This document shows, one piece after another, positions 7,783 to 14,246 of a stretch of 15,236 bases of DNA. Both the position numbers and the translations under genes were made by a program. The number at the start of each line of letters is the position of its first letter. The stretch's first letter is position 1. The DNA is taken from positions 1-15,236 of the forward strand of contig JAAVYQ010000011.1 in NCBI GenBank assembly GCA_022791215.1. Direction: 5' to 3'. The notes under the pieces were generated by a model. That model saw nothing but the letters and a program-made list of their open reading frames with translations, searched no databases and had not been told where the DNA came from. This DNA is from Bacilli bacterium (GTDB taxonomy: Bacteria > Bacillota_I > Bacilli_A > RF39 > UBA660).

Positions 7783-8217
7783 ATGAAATTTAAAAATAAA
7801 ACAATAGAAGAATTAGAAGTAATGTCATTTGATGACTTAGCGTACGAAATACTAAAAGAAAAAGGCAAAAAAATGAAAACAGCAGATATATTTAAAATTA
7901 TCTGTGAAATACTAAACTTAAGTGAAAGTGAATTTGAAGCACAAATAGCAGACTTTTTCACATTACTTGCTACAGAAAAAAGATTCATACAACTTGAAAA
8001 AGGATTTTGGGATTTAAGAGAAAATCACACTGCTAAAATAGAATTAGAAGAAGTAGAAGATGAAGAAGAAGAGATATTAGAAGAAACAGAAGAGACAGAA
8101 GAAAGTGAAGAAGACGATTTATATTTAGACGAAACAAAAGATGCAGATGACGACGATACTGAAGACGATTTAAAAGACTTAGTAGTATTAGACGAAGAAA
8201 ACGAAGTAGACCTTTAA
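7783..8217 (+). CDS. rpoE: DNA-directed RNA polymerase delta subunit
   Basis: Delta is a small accessory subunit of RNA polymerase in Bacilli. It speeds recycling of polymerase and affects promoter selectivity. The 144-residue protein has the two expected parts: an N-terminal HARE-HTH-type globular domain (about 1-85, from KTIEELEVMSFDDLAYEIL to FWDLRENHT) and an unstructured, extremely acidic C-terminal tail (about 86-144) made almost only of Glu and Asp with scattered hydrophobics. The start is supported by AAAGGAG 9 bases upstream and by a promoter. In Bacillus rpoE is followed by pyrG; here it leads directly into prfA, with a small hairpin between the two. Confidence 0.93.
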   Translation: MKFKNKTIEELEVMSFDDLAYEILKEKGKKMKTADIFKIICEILNLSESEFEAQIADFFTLLATEKRFIQLEKGFWDLRENHTAKIELEEVEDEEEEILEETEETEESEEDDLYLDETKDADDDDTEDDLKDLVVLDEENEVDL

Positions 8218-8222
8218 ATAAA

Positions 8223-8240
8223 TTGTCTAAAAAAAGACAA
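8223..8240 (+). other. Short hairpin between rpoE and prfA
   Basis: TTGTCT (8223-8228), an AAAAAA loop and AGACAA (8235-8240) form a perfect 6-bp stem. An A-rich stretch and the prfA ribosome binding site follow, with no U-tract. A terminator is therefore unlikely; mRNA stability or processing is the more natural idea. Confidence 0.5.
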
Positions 8241-8255
8241 AAGAAAGGTGAAAAT

Positions 8256-9320
8256 ATGATAGAAAGATTAAAAATAATAGAAGAAAGATATAACTATCTT
8301 ACAAATGAGTTAATGAAGCCAGAAGTATATAATGACTATAAAAAAATGACAACACTATCAAAAGAAAAAACATCCTTAGAAACAATAGTAAATGCTGGAA
8401 AAGAATTAAGTACTATAATAGAAGACATAGAAACAGCAAAAGAAATGACACACGACCCAGAAATGGCAGAATTTGCTCATGCTGAAATAGAAGAATTAAC
8501 AAATAAAAAAGAAGCACTAGAAGAAAAAATAACAATAATGTTATTGCCAAAAGATCCAAATGACGACAAAAATGTAATAATGGAAATAAGAGGAGCAGCA
8601 GGAGGAGACGAAGGGAACATATTTGCCGGAGACTTATTTAGAATGTACTCTAAATATGCAGAAAAAAACAAATGGAAACTAGAAATAACAAACGAAATAG
8701 AAGGAGAATCAGGAGGATACTCTATAATAGAGTTCATACTATCAGGAGAAAGTGTTTACTCTAAGTTAAAATACGAAAGTGGATCACACCGCGTACAAAG
8801 AGTACCTGCAACTGAATCACAAGGTAGAGTTCACACATCGACTGCTACCGTTTTAGTCATGCCTGAAACTGAAGATGTAGAAGTTGAATTACTAGACAAA
8901 GACTTAAAAATTGATGTATGTCGTTCAAGTGGTGCAGGAGGACAAAGCGTCAACACATCTGACTCAGCAGTAAGAGTAACCCACATACCTACTGGATTAA
9001 TGGTATATTGTCAGGTAGAAAGAAGCCAAATCAAAAACAAAGAACGAGCACTAACAATACTTAAATCAAGACTATATGACTTAAAACAAAAAGAACAAGA
9101 AGCAGCAGTTGGAGCTGATAGAAAATCAAAAATAGGAACAGGAGATCGCTCAGAAAAAATAAGAACATACAACTATCCACAAAATAGACTAACAGACCAT
9201 AGAATAAACTACACAGTAATGCACTTAGACAAAATAATGGAAGGTGACTTAGAAGACTTAATAGAAGCGCTTATCACCGAGGACCAAAAATTAAAAATGG
9301 GTGCAACAAGTGAACAATAA
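8256..9320 (+). CDS. prfA: Peptide chain release factor 1 (RF1)
   Basis: RF1 recognises UAA and UAG in the ribosomal A site and triggers peptidyl-tRNA hydrolysis. The 354-residue protein contains the stop-codon-reading PAT tripeptide (184-186, in RVPATESQGR) that separates RF1 from RF2, and the catalytic GGQ (228-230, in SSGAGGQSVNT), whose Gln is the methylation target of PrmC. The ATG at 8256 is chosen because GGTG lies 5 bases upstream and MIERLKIIEERY matches RF1 N-termini. A TTG at 8223 in frame would add 11 lysine-rich residues encoded by the hairpin. The 3' end overlaps prmC, the usual coupling of these two genes. Confidence 0.97.
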   Translation: MIERLKIIEERYNYLTNELMKPEVYNDYKKMTTLSKEKTSLETIVNAGKELSTIIEDIETAKEMTHDPEMAEFAHAEIEELTNKKEALEEKITIMLLPKDPNDDKNVIMEIRGAAGGDEGNIFAGDLFRMYSKYAEKNKWKLEITNEIEGESGGYSIIEFILSGESVYSKLKYESGSHRVQRVPATESQGRVHTSTATVLVMPETEDVEVELLDKDLKIDVCRSSGAGGQSVNTSDSAVRVTHIPTGLMVYCQVERSQIKNKERALTILKSRLYDLKQKEQEAAVGADRKSKIGTGDRSEKIRTYNYPQNRLTDHRINYTVMHLDKIMEGDLEDLIEALITEDQKLKMGATSEQ

Positions 9321-10056
9321 AATAAACATACCACCAAGGGAATTAAAAGAATTAGAAAAAATAAATGGCTTAACAAAAGAAAACATAGAAAAAATAAAAA
9401 ATGACTACCCTATTCAATACATAATCGGATACACAAACTTTTATGGATTAGATATAAAAGTAAATGAAAATGTTTTAATACCTAGATACGAAACAGAATA
9501 CTTAGTAGAAAAATTATTAAAATACATAAAAGACTATAAAATAAATAACCCCAAAATATTAGACTTATGTACTGGATCAGGGTGTATAGGACTCACACTT
9601 AAACATGAACTACCTACATCAAAAATAACAATGGCTGACATATCACAAAAAGCCATTGAAGTAGCAAAAGAAAACAAAACCTCATTAAAACTAGAAGTTG
9701 ACATAATAGAAAGTGATCTATTTAAAAACATAACAGACAAAGACTTTGATATAATAATTAGCAACCCACCATATGTAATGACAAAAGAAACATTACCCAA
9801 AAACGTACAATACGAGCCATCAATCGCATTATTCAGTGGAGAACAAGGAATCGAACATACAGAAAAAATAATAAAAGAATACAAAAGCTACACAAAAGAA
9901 AGATCAATACTAGCATTAGAAATAAACGAACAAAGCGAGCCAACTATAACTGAAATAATAAAAAACAACTTAGAAAAGAAAATAACATACAAATTTGAAA
10001 AAGACCTAACAGGAAGAACAAGATATTTATTTATATTTAGAAATATGGAGAAATAA
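9301..10056 (+). CDS. prmC: Release factor glutamine methyltransferase PrmC (HemK)
   Basis: PrmC methylates the Gln of the GGQ motif in RF1 and RF2 using S-adenosylmethionine. Visible motifs are PIQYIIG (37-43), PRYETE (61-66), the SAM loop around LDLCTGSGCIG (88-98) and the catalytic NPPY (155-158). The start is a GTG, either 9301 or 9310. Both overlap the end of prfA, and GGGTG (9299-9303) would serve the second better; I give the longer version. The N-terminal helical domain is short: PIQYIIG normally begins near residue 65-70, here near 37, so about 30 residues of the release-factor-contacting domain are missing. The methyltransferase core is complete. Confidence 0.93.
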   Translation: MQQVNNKINIPPRELKELEKINGLTKENIEKIKNDYPIQYIIGYTNFYGLDIKVNENVLIPRYETEYLVEKLLKYIKDYKINNPKILDLCTGSGCIGLTLKHELPTSKITMADISQKAIEVAKENKTSLKLEVDIIESDLFKNITDKDFDIIISNPPYVMTKETLPKNVQYEPSIALFSGEQGIEHTEKIIKEYKSYTKERSILALEINEQSEPTITEIIKNNLEKKITYKFEKDLTGRTRYLFIFRNMEK

Positions 10057-10071
10057 AATGAATATAAAAGA
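10047..10071 (+). repeat. 25-bp direct repeat, copy 1 (start of the glycosylase-like gene)
   Basis: This copy runs from GGAG of the ribosome binding site through the ATG into codon 5 (peptide start MNIKD). It is identical over 25 bases to 10708-10732. Confidence 0.85.
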
Positions 10072-10717
10072 TTTAGACAAAGAATATGACAAACTGCAAA
10101 AAGAATATGGGGACAAAAACCTTCATTCAATATACAACGGAGGATGTGAAAATAACCCTATAGTATGTTTTATATTTATGAATCCTACTGGAAGAAATAT
10201 TGCATCATACGATACATGGAAAAGTAGACGTTCTCCATGGATAGGGACAAAAAACATATGGAAACTATTTTACAAAATAGACTTTCTTAGTCCAAAAATA
10301 TATGAAGAAATACAAACAAAAAAGCCTCAAGAATGGGATGAAAAATTTGCTGAAAAAGTATATGAAGATGTAACAAAACACAAATATTTTATTACAAACT
10401 TAGGAAAATGCAATCAACTAGATGCTAGACCATTACCAAATACAGTATACAAGCAATATTTAGAATTACTATATAAAGAGATTGAAATAATAAATCCAAA
10501 AATCATCATAACATTTGGAAATCAAGTTAGTAGTATATTATTAAATCAAAACATATGCGTTTCAAAATGTAGAAAAAGAAAATATACAAAAACGATAAAC
10601 AAAAAAGAATATGAAATATATCCAACATACTATCCTGTAGGAAATGGAATGAGAAATATAGACTTAGCAGCAGAAGATATAAAGCACATAATAAAAAGTA
10701 AACTTAAGGAGAAATAA
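10058..10717 (+). CDS. Uracil-DNA glycosylase superfamily-like protein
   Basis: The 219-residue protein resembles the uracil-DNA glycosylase fold, nearest to the family 4/5-like branch. A first active-site-type loop is IFMNPTGRN (39-47). The central stretch YFITNLGKC...DARPLPN (110-128) and the NPKIIITFGNQVSSILL strand-helix (146-162) are typical of this superfamily. The last loop, at TYYPVGNG (190-197), replaces the HPS-type motif. Cysteines occur at 30, 37, 118, 167 and 171; whether they hold an iron-sulfur cluster cannot be judged. Role inferred: DNA repair or nucleotide hygiene. It starts 1 base after prmC with a GGAG, and 1 base separates it from the MazG-like gene. It is not part of the usual prfA-prmC-spoIIR order and looks like an insertion. 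Confidence 0.7.
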   Translation: MNIKDLDKEYDKLQKEYGDKNLHSIYNGGCENNPIVCFIFMNPTGRNIASYDTWKSRRSPWIGTKNIWKLFYKIDFLSPKIYEEIQTKKPQEWDEKFAEKVYEDVTKHKYFITNLGKCNQLDARPLPNTVYKQYLELLYKEIEIINPKIIITFGNQVSSILLNQNICVSKCRKRKYTKTINKKEYEIYPTYYPVGNGMRNIDLAAEDIKHIIKSKLKEK

Positions 10718-10732
10718 AATGAATATAAAAGA
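10708..10732 (+). repeat. 25-bp direct repeat, copy 2 (start of the MazG-like gene)
   Basis: This copy is identical to 10047-10071 and again includes GGAG, the spacer, the ATG and the first codons (peptide start MNIKE). The flanking bases differ on both sides. Confidence 0.85.
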
Positions 10733-11021
10733 AATGCAAAAATTAGCATATGATAACAAAGTAAAAAAAGGCTTTAATATAGATAACATAGAAATGGAAT
10801 TTTGTTACTTATATGGGGAAATAGCAGAAGCATATGAAGCATATTTAAGAAAAAAAGAAGATTTAGGAGAAGAACTAGCAGACGTAACAATATATTTAAT
10901 GGGACTATCAGAAATATTAGGAATAGATTTACAAAAAGAAATAGAATTAAAAATAGAAAAAAATAAAAATCGAGTATACAAAGTAGAAAATAAAGTTGCC
11001 ACAAGAATAAGTGAAAAATAA
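10719..11021 (+). CDS. MazG-like nucleotide pyrophosphohydrolase
   Basis: The 100-residue all-helical protein has the metal-binding signature of the MazG/all-alpha NTP-pyrophosphatase superfamily: ExxE (E34, E37, in YGEIAEAYE) and ExxD (E52, D55, in GEELADVTIYL). Enzymes of this type hydrolyse non-canonical or surplus nucleoside triphosphates to monophosphate and pyrophosphate, often as dimers. The substrate cannot be predicted. It is a single-domain form. AAGGAG lies 7 bases upstream, and the gene is tightly coupled to the glycosylase-like gene. Both genes share an identical 25-base start region, which suggests they came as a unit. A nucleotide-pool and uracil-repair pairing is reasonable but inferred. 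Confidence 0.78.
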   Translation: MNIKEMQKLAYDNKVKKGFNIDNIEMEFCYLYGEIAEAYEAYLRKKEDLGEELADVTIYLMGLSEILGIDLQKEIELKIEKNKNRVYKVENKVATRISEK

Positions 11022-11042
11022 AAAATAATTGAATAAAAAAAA

Positions 11043-11079
11043 GAAACCAACCACAACATTAAATAGAAAGGTTGGTTTT
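11043..11079 (+). promoter_or_regulatory. Hairpin overlapping the spoIIR ribosome binding site
   Basis: AAACCAACC (11044-11052) pairs perfectly with GGTTGGTTT (11070-11078), extended by a G-T pair, around a 17-base loop. The likely Shine-Dalgarno AAAGG (11067-11071) straddles the loop and the descending arm, 11 bases before the spoIIR ATG. The short U-run makes it a poor terminator, so a translation-masking hairpin is at least as likely. Confidence 0.55.
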
Positions 11080-11082
11080 AAA

Positions 11083-11607
11083 ATGAAAAAACTACTTATA
11101 GTAACAGCAACTATCATAATAATTGCAATGGCGATAAACAAAAAAGAAGAATATGTAATAGTACCAAACTCTTCAATAAGATTTAGAATAATACCAAATA
11201 GTAATACCATAGAAGACATAAACATGAAAGAAAAAGTTAAAAATGAAATAAATGACATAATAAAAGAAATAGAAGCAACAAGTACAAATTTAGAAACATC
11301 TAGAGAAAACATAAAAACAATAATACCAAAAATAGAAAATAAAATAGACAAATTATTTGAAAAAGAAAACTACAACAAAGACTATAAAGTTAATTATGGT
11401 ATGAATTACTTTCCTGAAAAAATATATAAAGGAGTAAAATACCCAAGTGGAGAGTACGAATCAATGGTAATAGAAATAGGAGAATCATCAGGAGACAATT
11501 ACTGGTGCGTATTATTCCCACCATTATGTATGATAGAAGCGGAAGAAACAGAAGAAGTAGAATACAAATTCTTCATAAGTGAGATAATAAAAAAATTTTT
11601 AAAATAG
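11083..11607 (+). CDS. spoIIR: Stage II sporulation protein R
   Basis: SpoIIR is the secreted signal made in the forespore that activates the protease SpoIIGA, which processes pro-sigma-E in the mother cell. The 174-residue protein has an N-terminal hydrophobic segment (about 3-17, KLLIVTATIIIIAMA) for export. The family core follows: IRFRIIPNSNT, then the highly conserved KYPSGEYESMVIEIG and the block NYWCVLFPPLC near residues 124-147. The ATG at 11083 is chosen because it gives a signal-like start. A TTG at 11029 in frame would put basic residues encoded by the hairpin in front of it. In Bacillus spoIIR also sits just after prfA-prmC and is sigma-F controlled. No clear sigma-F promoter is visible here. 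Confidence 0.9.
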   Translation: MKKLLIVTATIIIIAMAINKKEEYVIVPNSSIRFRIIPNSNTIEDINMKEKVKNEINDIIKEIEATSTNLETSRENIKTIIPKIENKIDKLFEKENYNKDYKVNYGMNYFPEKIYKGVKYPSGEYESMVIEIGESSGDNYWCVLFPPLCMIEAEETEEVEYKFFISEIIKKFLK

Positions 11608-11610
11608 AAT

Positions 11611-11654
11611 AAAATTCACCTAAAGACAGTATAATTAACTAGGTGAATTTTTTT
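11611..11654 (+). promoter_or_regulatory. Terminator-like hairpin containing the mntP ribosome binding site
   Basis: AAAATTCACCTA (11611-11622) pairs perfectly over 12 bp with TAGGTGAATTTT (11640-11651) around a 17-base loop, followed by a T-run to 11654. It looks like a rho-independent terminator for spoIIR, yet the descending arm holds the mntP Shine-Dalgarno AGGTGA (11641-11646) and the TTG start at 11653 lies in the T-run. The loop contains TATAAT (11630-11635). The same sequence thus seems to end one gene and gate the next. Confidence 0.75.
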
Positions 11655-12186
11655 GGAAATAATATCATTAATATTAATTGGACTGTCCCTTAGTATGGAC
11701 GCTTTTACACTATCACTAAACTATGGCTTACTAAACATACCCAAAAAACGAATATTATTAGTCTCAATCTCAGTTGGGCTATTTCATTTTATAATGCCAT
11801 TACTAGGGATGCAAGTTGGAAAAATAATAAGTATACTAGTACATGCAAACTTCAAAATAATACTTATATTAGTATTAACGATCATACTAATAGAAAGCAT
11901 AAGATCACTAAACGAAGAAAGCGAAAAAGAATACAATCTAACAATAATAAACATAATCATATTTTCAATATTAGTATCATTTGATAGTCTCAGCATAGGA
12001 ATAGGAATCAAATACATAACAGAAAACATATATCTAGGATCACTAATATTTACAATACTCAGTTTCACTTTCACCTACTTAGGTTTCACATTAGGAAGAA
12101 TACTAAGAGAAAGAGCCTCAAAAAATTCAAAAAAAATAAGCATTATATTACTAATCATAACAATAGTGTATTTTATATGTAAATAA
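11653..12186 (+). CDS. mntP: MntP-family manganese efflux membrane protein
   Basis: MntP-family proteins export Mn2+ across the cytoplasmic membrane. The 177-residue protein has about six hydrophobic segments in two repeated halves, each with the conserved acidic motif: SMDAF (14-18, D16) and SFDSLSIGIG (109-118, D111). The start is TTG at 11653, with AGGTGA 6 bases upstream. The next candidate, ATG at 11695, would remove half of the first membrane helix. The related sporulation protein YtaF is an alternative name, but MntP (YwlD) follows spoIIR in Bacillus, which favours MntP. No yybP-ykoY manganese riboswitch is visible; instead the start is embedded in a terminator-like hairpin. Confidence 0.8.
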   Translation: MEIISLILIGLSLSMDAFTLSLNYGLLNIPKKRILLVSISVGLFHFIMPLLGMQVGKIISILVHANFKIILILVLTIILIESIRSLNEESEKEYNLTIINIIIFSILVSFDSLSIGIGIKYITENIYLGSLIFTILSFTFTYLGFTLGRILRERASKNSKKISIILLIITIVYFICK

Positions 12187-12198
12187 GTGCATAAAAGA

Positions 12199-12228
12199 TT
12201 GACTAACCATAAAAGAAAATATTATATT
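12199..12228 (+). promoter_or_regulatory. Probable sigma-A promoter of murA
   Basis: TTGACT (12199-12204), an 18-base spacer and TATATT (12223-12228), each one base from consensus, lie between the mntP stop and the murA ATG. The leader carries AGGAAAGG (12236-12243). The promoter lies inside the longer in-frame extension, which supports the ATG at 12253. Confidence 0.6.
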
Positions 12229-12252
12229 ATAAGAGAGGAAAGGTTCGTTATT

Positions 12253-13503
12253 ATGCCAAAACTAAAAATTGAAGGTGGAAACCTATTAACAGGAAAAATT
12301 GAAATAAGTGGATCAAAAAATAGTGCAGTTGCATTATTACCAGCAGCCCTACTATGCAAAACAAAAAGTAAAATACTAAGTGTCCCAAAAATAAGGGACA
12401 TAGAATACCTACTTAAAATATTAGAAGTATTAAACTGCAAATATGAAATAAAAAATCAAGAAATAGAAATAGACACAACTAATCTAAAAAACAACCCAAT
12501 ACCAGAAGAACTAAGCGAGCAAATGAGAGCATCATATTACTTTATGGGAACACTCCTTGCTAGATTTCATCATGTAGAAATATCATTTCCAGGAGGATGT
12601 GTAATAGGTGCAAGACCTATAGACTTACACATAAAAGGATTTGAAGCATTAGGAGCAACGGTGACACTAATAAAAAATAAATACATAATAGATGCAGAAA
12701 ACTTAACAGGAGCGACAATACATTTAGACTTTGCAAGTGTAGGAGCGACAATAAACATAATGTTAGCCGCAACACGCGCTAAAGGAGTCACAATAATTGA
12801 AAATGCAGCACAGGAACCAGAAATAGTAAACGTTGCAGAATTTTTAAAAAGTGCAGGATGTGAAATAGAAGGAGCAGGAACAAGCACCATAAAAATAACA
12901 GGAAATGAAGAATTAGACGAAGGAATAATAAAAGTATGTCCAGATAGAATAGAAGCAGCAACATACATAATACTAGGCGCGCTAATAGGTCAAAACCTAA
13001 GCATAAAAAATCTAAATATAGAGCACATAGACAAAGTATTAAAAAAACTATCAGAATGTGGAATATCATACGAAACAAAAGAAAATGAAGTAATAATATC
13101 AAAATGCAAAAAAATATTATCCACAAACATAGTAACAGAAACATATCCAGGATTTCCAACTGACATACAACCACCATTTGTAACATTGCTAACACAAGCA
13201 GAAGGAACATCTACAGTATTAGAAACAATATACGAATCAAGATTCAAATATACAGAATATCTTAAAAAAATGGGAGCAACAACAATAACTGATCAAAACT
13301 TACTAACAGTAAAAGGTGGGACAACTCTAACAGGAGCAGAATTATACGTACCAGACTTAAGAGGAGGTGCCGCACTTGTATTAGCGGGCTTAATAGCAAC
13401 TGGAACAACATATCTAGACAACATATCATTAATACTAAGAGGATACGAAGATATTGTAGAAAAATTAACTAAAGTAGGTGCTAAAATTGAAATAATCGAG
13501 TAA
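12253..13503 (+). CDS. murA: UDP-N-acetylglucosamine 1-carboxyvinyltransferase MurA
   Basis: MurA transfers enolpyruvate from phosphoenolpyruvate to UDP-N-acetylglucosamine, the first committed step of peptidoglycan synthesis in the cytoplasm. The 416-residue protein shows the substrate-binding SGSKN (K22), an Arg in EQMRASYY (R92), the active-site cysteine loop PGGCVIGARPIDLH (C116), the general-base region PGFPTDIQPP and the C-terminal DLRGGAALVLAG. All key residues are present. The Cys makes it the fosfomycin-sensitive type by family knowledge. The ATG at 12253 has AAGG 9 bases upstream and gives the usual N-terminus; a GTG at 12187 in frame would add 22 basic residues spanning the promoter. 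Low-GC Firmicutes often have two MurA paralogues; which one this is cannot be told. Confidence 0.95.
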   Translation: MPKLKIEGGNLLTGKIEISGSKNSAVALLPAALLCKTKSKILSVPKIRDIEYLLKILEVLNCKYEIKNQEIEIDTTNLKNNPIPEELSEQMRASYYFMGTLLARFHHVEISFPGGCVIGARPIDLHIKGFEALGATVTLIKNKYIIDAENLTGATIHLDFASVGATINIMLAATRAKGVTIIENAAQEPEIVNVAEFLKSAGCEIEGAGTSTIKITGNEELDEGIIKVCPDRIEAATYIILGALIGQNLSIKNLNIEHIDKVLKKLSECGISYETKENEVIISKCKKILSTNIVTETYPGFPTDIQPPFVTLLTQAEGTSTVLETIYESRFKYTEYLKKMGATTITDQNLLTVKGGTTLTGAELYVPDLRGGAALVLAGLIATGTTYLDNISLILRGYEDIVEKLTKVGAKIEIIE

Positions 13504-13523
13504 AATATTACGAGGATGATAAA

Positions 13524-14246
13524 ATGAAAAAGAAAAAACTTGTAATATTTTTTCTTGCACTAATAGGAGTCTACATAATATACAATATAACATACAAAGA
13601 AACATCAAACTATCTTGCAATAGGAGATGACCTAGCAAAAGGGCACACTCCATTTGACACATACAATGATTCATACACAGACTACTTATACACTTACTTA
13701 AAAAACAAAGATAAAAAAATGACAATCAACAAAGAATTTATAAGTGAAGACTTAAGAATAAAAGACTTATTAGAAAACATAAAAAATCCAAGTGTATACG
13801 AGCAAAAAAATCTACCACAAGCGATACAAAATGCTGATATAATAACCATATCAATTGGAAGTGAAGAACTATTTGCAAAACTAAGATCAAACAATTGGAA
13901 AACCACAAACGAAAAACTATACAATTATGTAGATGAAATGATAAATGATTTAGAAAAACTTATAAAAGAAATACAAAAAATAAAAAAGACTGAAACATAC
14001 ATAATAGGATATTATAACCCAATAGTATACACTTCTGAAAACGAAACAAAACTAAAAAGTTTATATAATTACATAGACATAAAACTTAAAAATTTAGAAA
14101 ACACAAAAAACATATACTACGTAGAAATAGCAAACGAATTTCAAAACAAAACATATTATTTACCAAACAAAGAGCATGCATTTCCATCATTAGAAGGATA
14201 CAACTACATAGCAAATAAAATAATAAAAAAAATAGAAAGTCATTAA
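13524..14246 (+). CDS. Membrane-anchored SGNH/GDSL-hydrolase-like protein with degenerate active site
   Basis: A hydrophobic signal-anchor (about 5-22) leads to an extracytoplasmic domain of about 215 residues. The layout is that of SGNH hydrolases. Block I is YLAIGDDLAKG (30-40), block III is ITISIGSEEL (107-116) and block V is EHAFPSLEGYNYIA (217-230). However, the usual GDS serine is Asp36 and the GxND block reads GSEE. The position of the His before Pro-Ser is Phe220, with His218 two residues away. The family is recognisable but the catalytic residues are not in place, so it may be non-catalytic, perhaps binding cell-wall glycans (inference). GAGG lies 8 bases upstream of the ATG, and the gene follows murA by 20 bases, so the two are probably co-transcribed. 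Its stop overlaps the prfB stop. Confidence 0.7.
   Translation: MKKKKLVIFFLALIGVYIIYNITYKETSNYLAIGDDLAKGHTPFDTYNDSYTDYLYTYLKNKDKKMTINKEFISEDLRIKDLLENIKNPSVYEQKNLPQAIQNADIITISIGSEELFAKLRSNNWKTTNEKLYNYVDEMINDLEKLIKEIQKIKKTETYIIGYYNPIVYTSENETKLKSLYNYIDIKLKNLENTKNIYYVEIANEFQNKTYYLPNKEHAFPSLEGYNYIANKIIKKIESH

Noticed and set aside
8223..8255. TTG start adding 11 residues to RF1
   Set aside because: The extension encodes a hairpin and Lys-rich residues; the ATG at 8256 has a ribosome binding site and the typical RF1 start.
11608..11652. yybP-ykoY manganese riboswitch before mntP
   Set aside because: The space is only 45 bases and is filled by a simple inverted repeat; the riboswitch is larger and has conserved loops not present here.
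12187..12252. GTG start adding 22 residues to MurA
   Set aside because: It begins immediately after the mntP stop, spans a promoter-like sequence, and the ATG at 12253 gives the standard MurA N-terminus.
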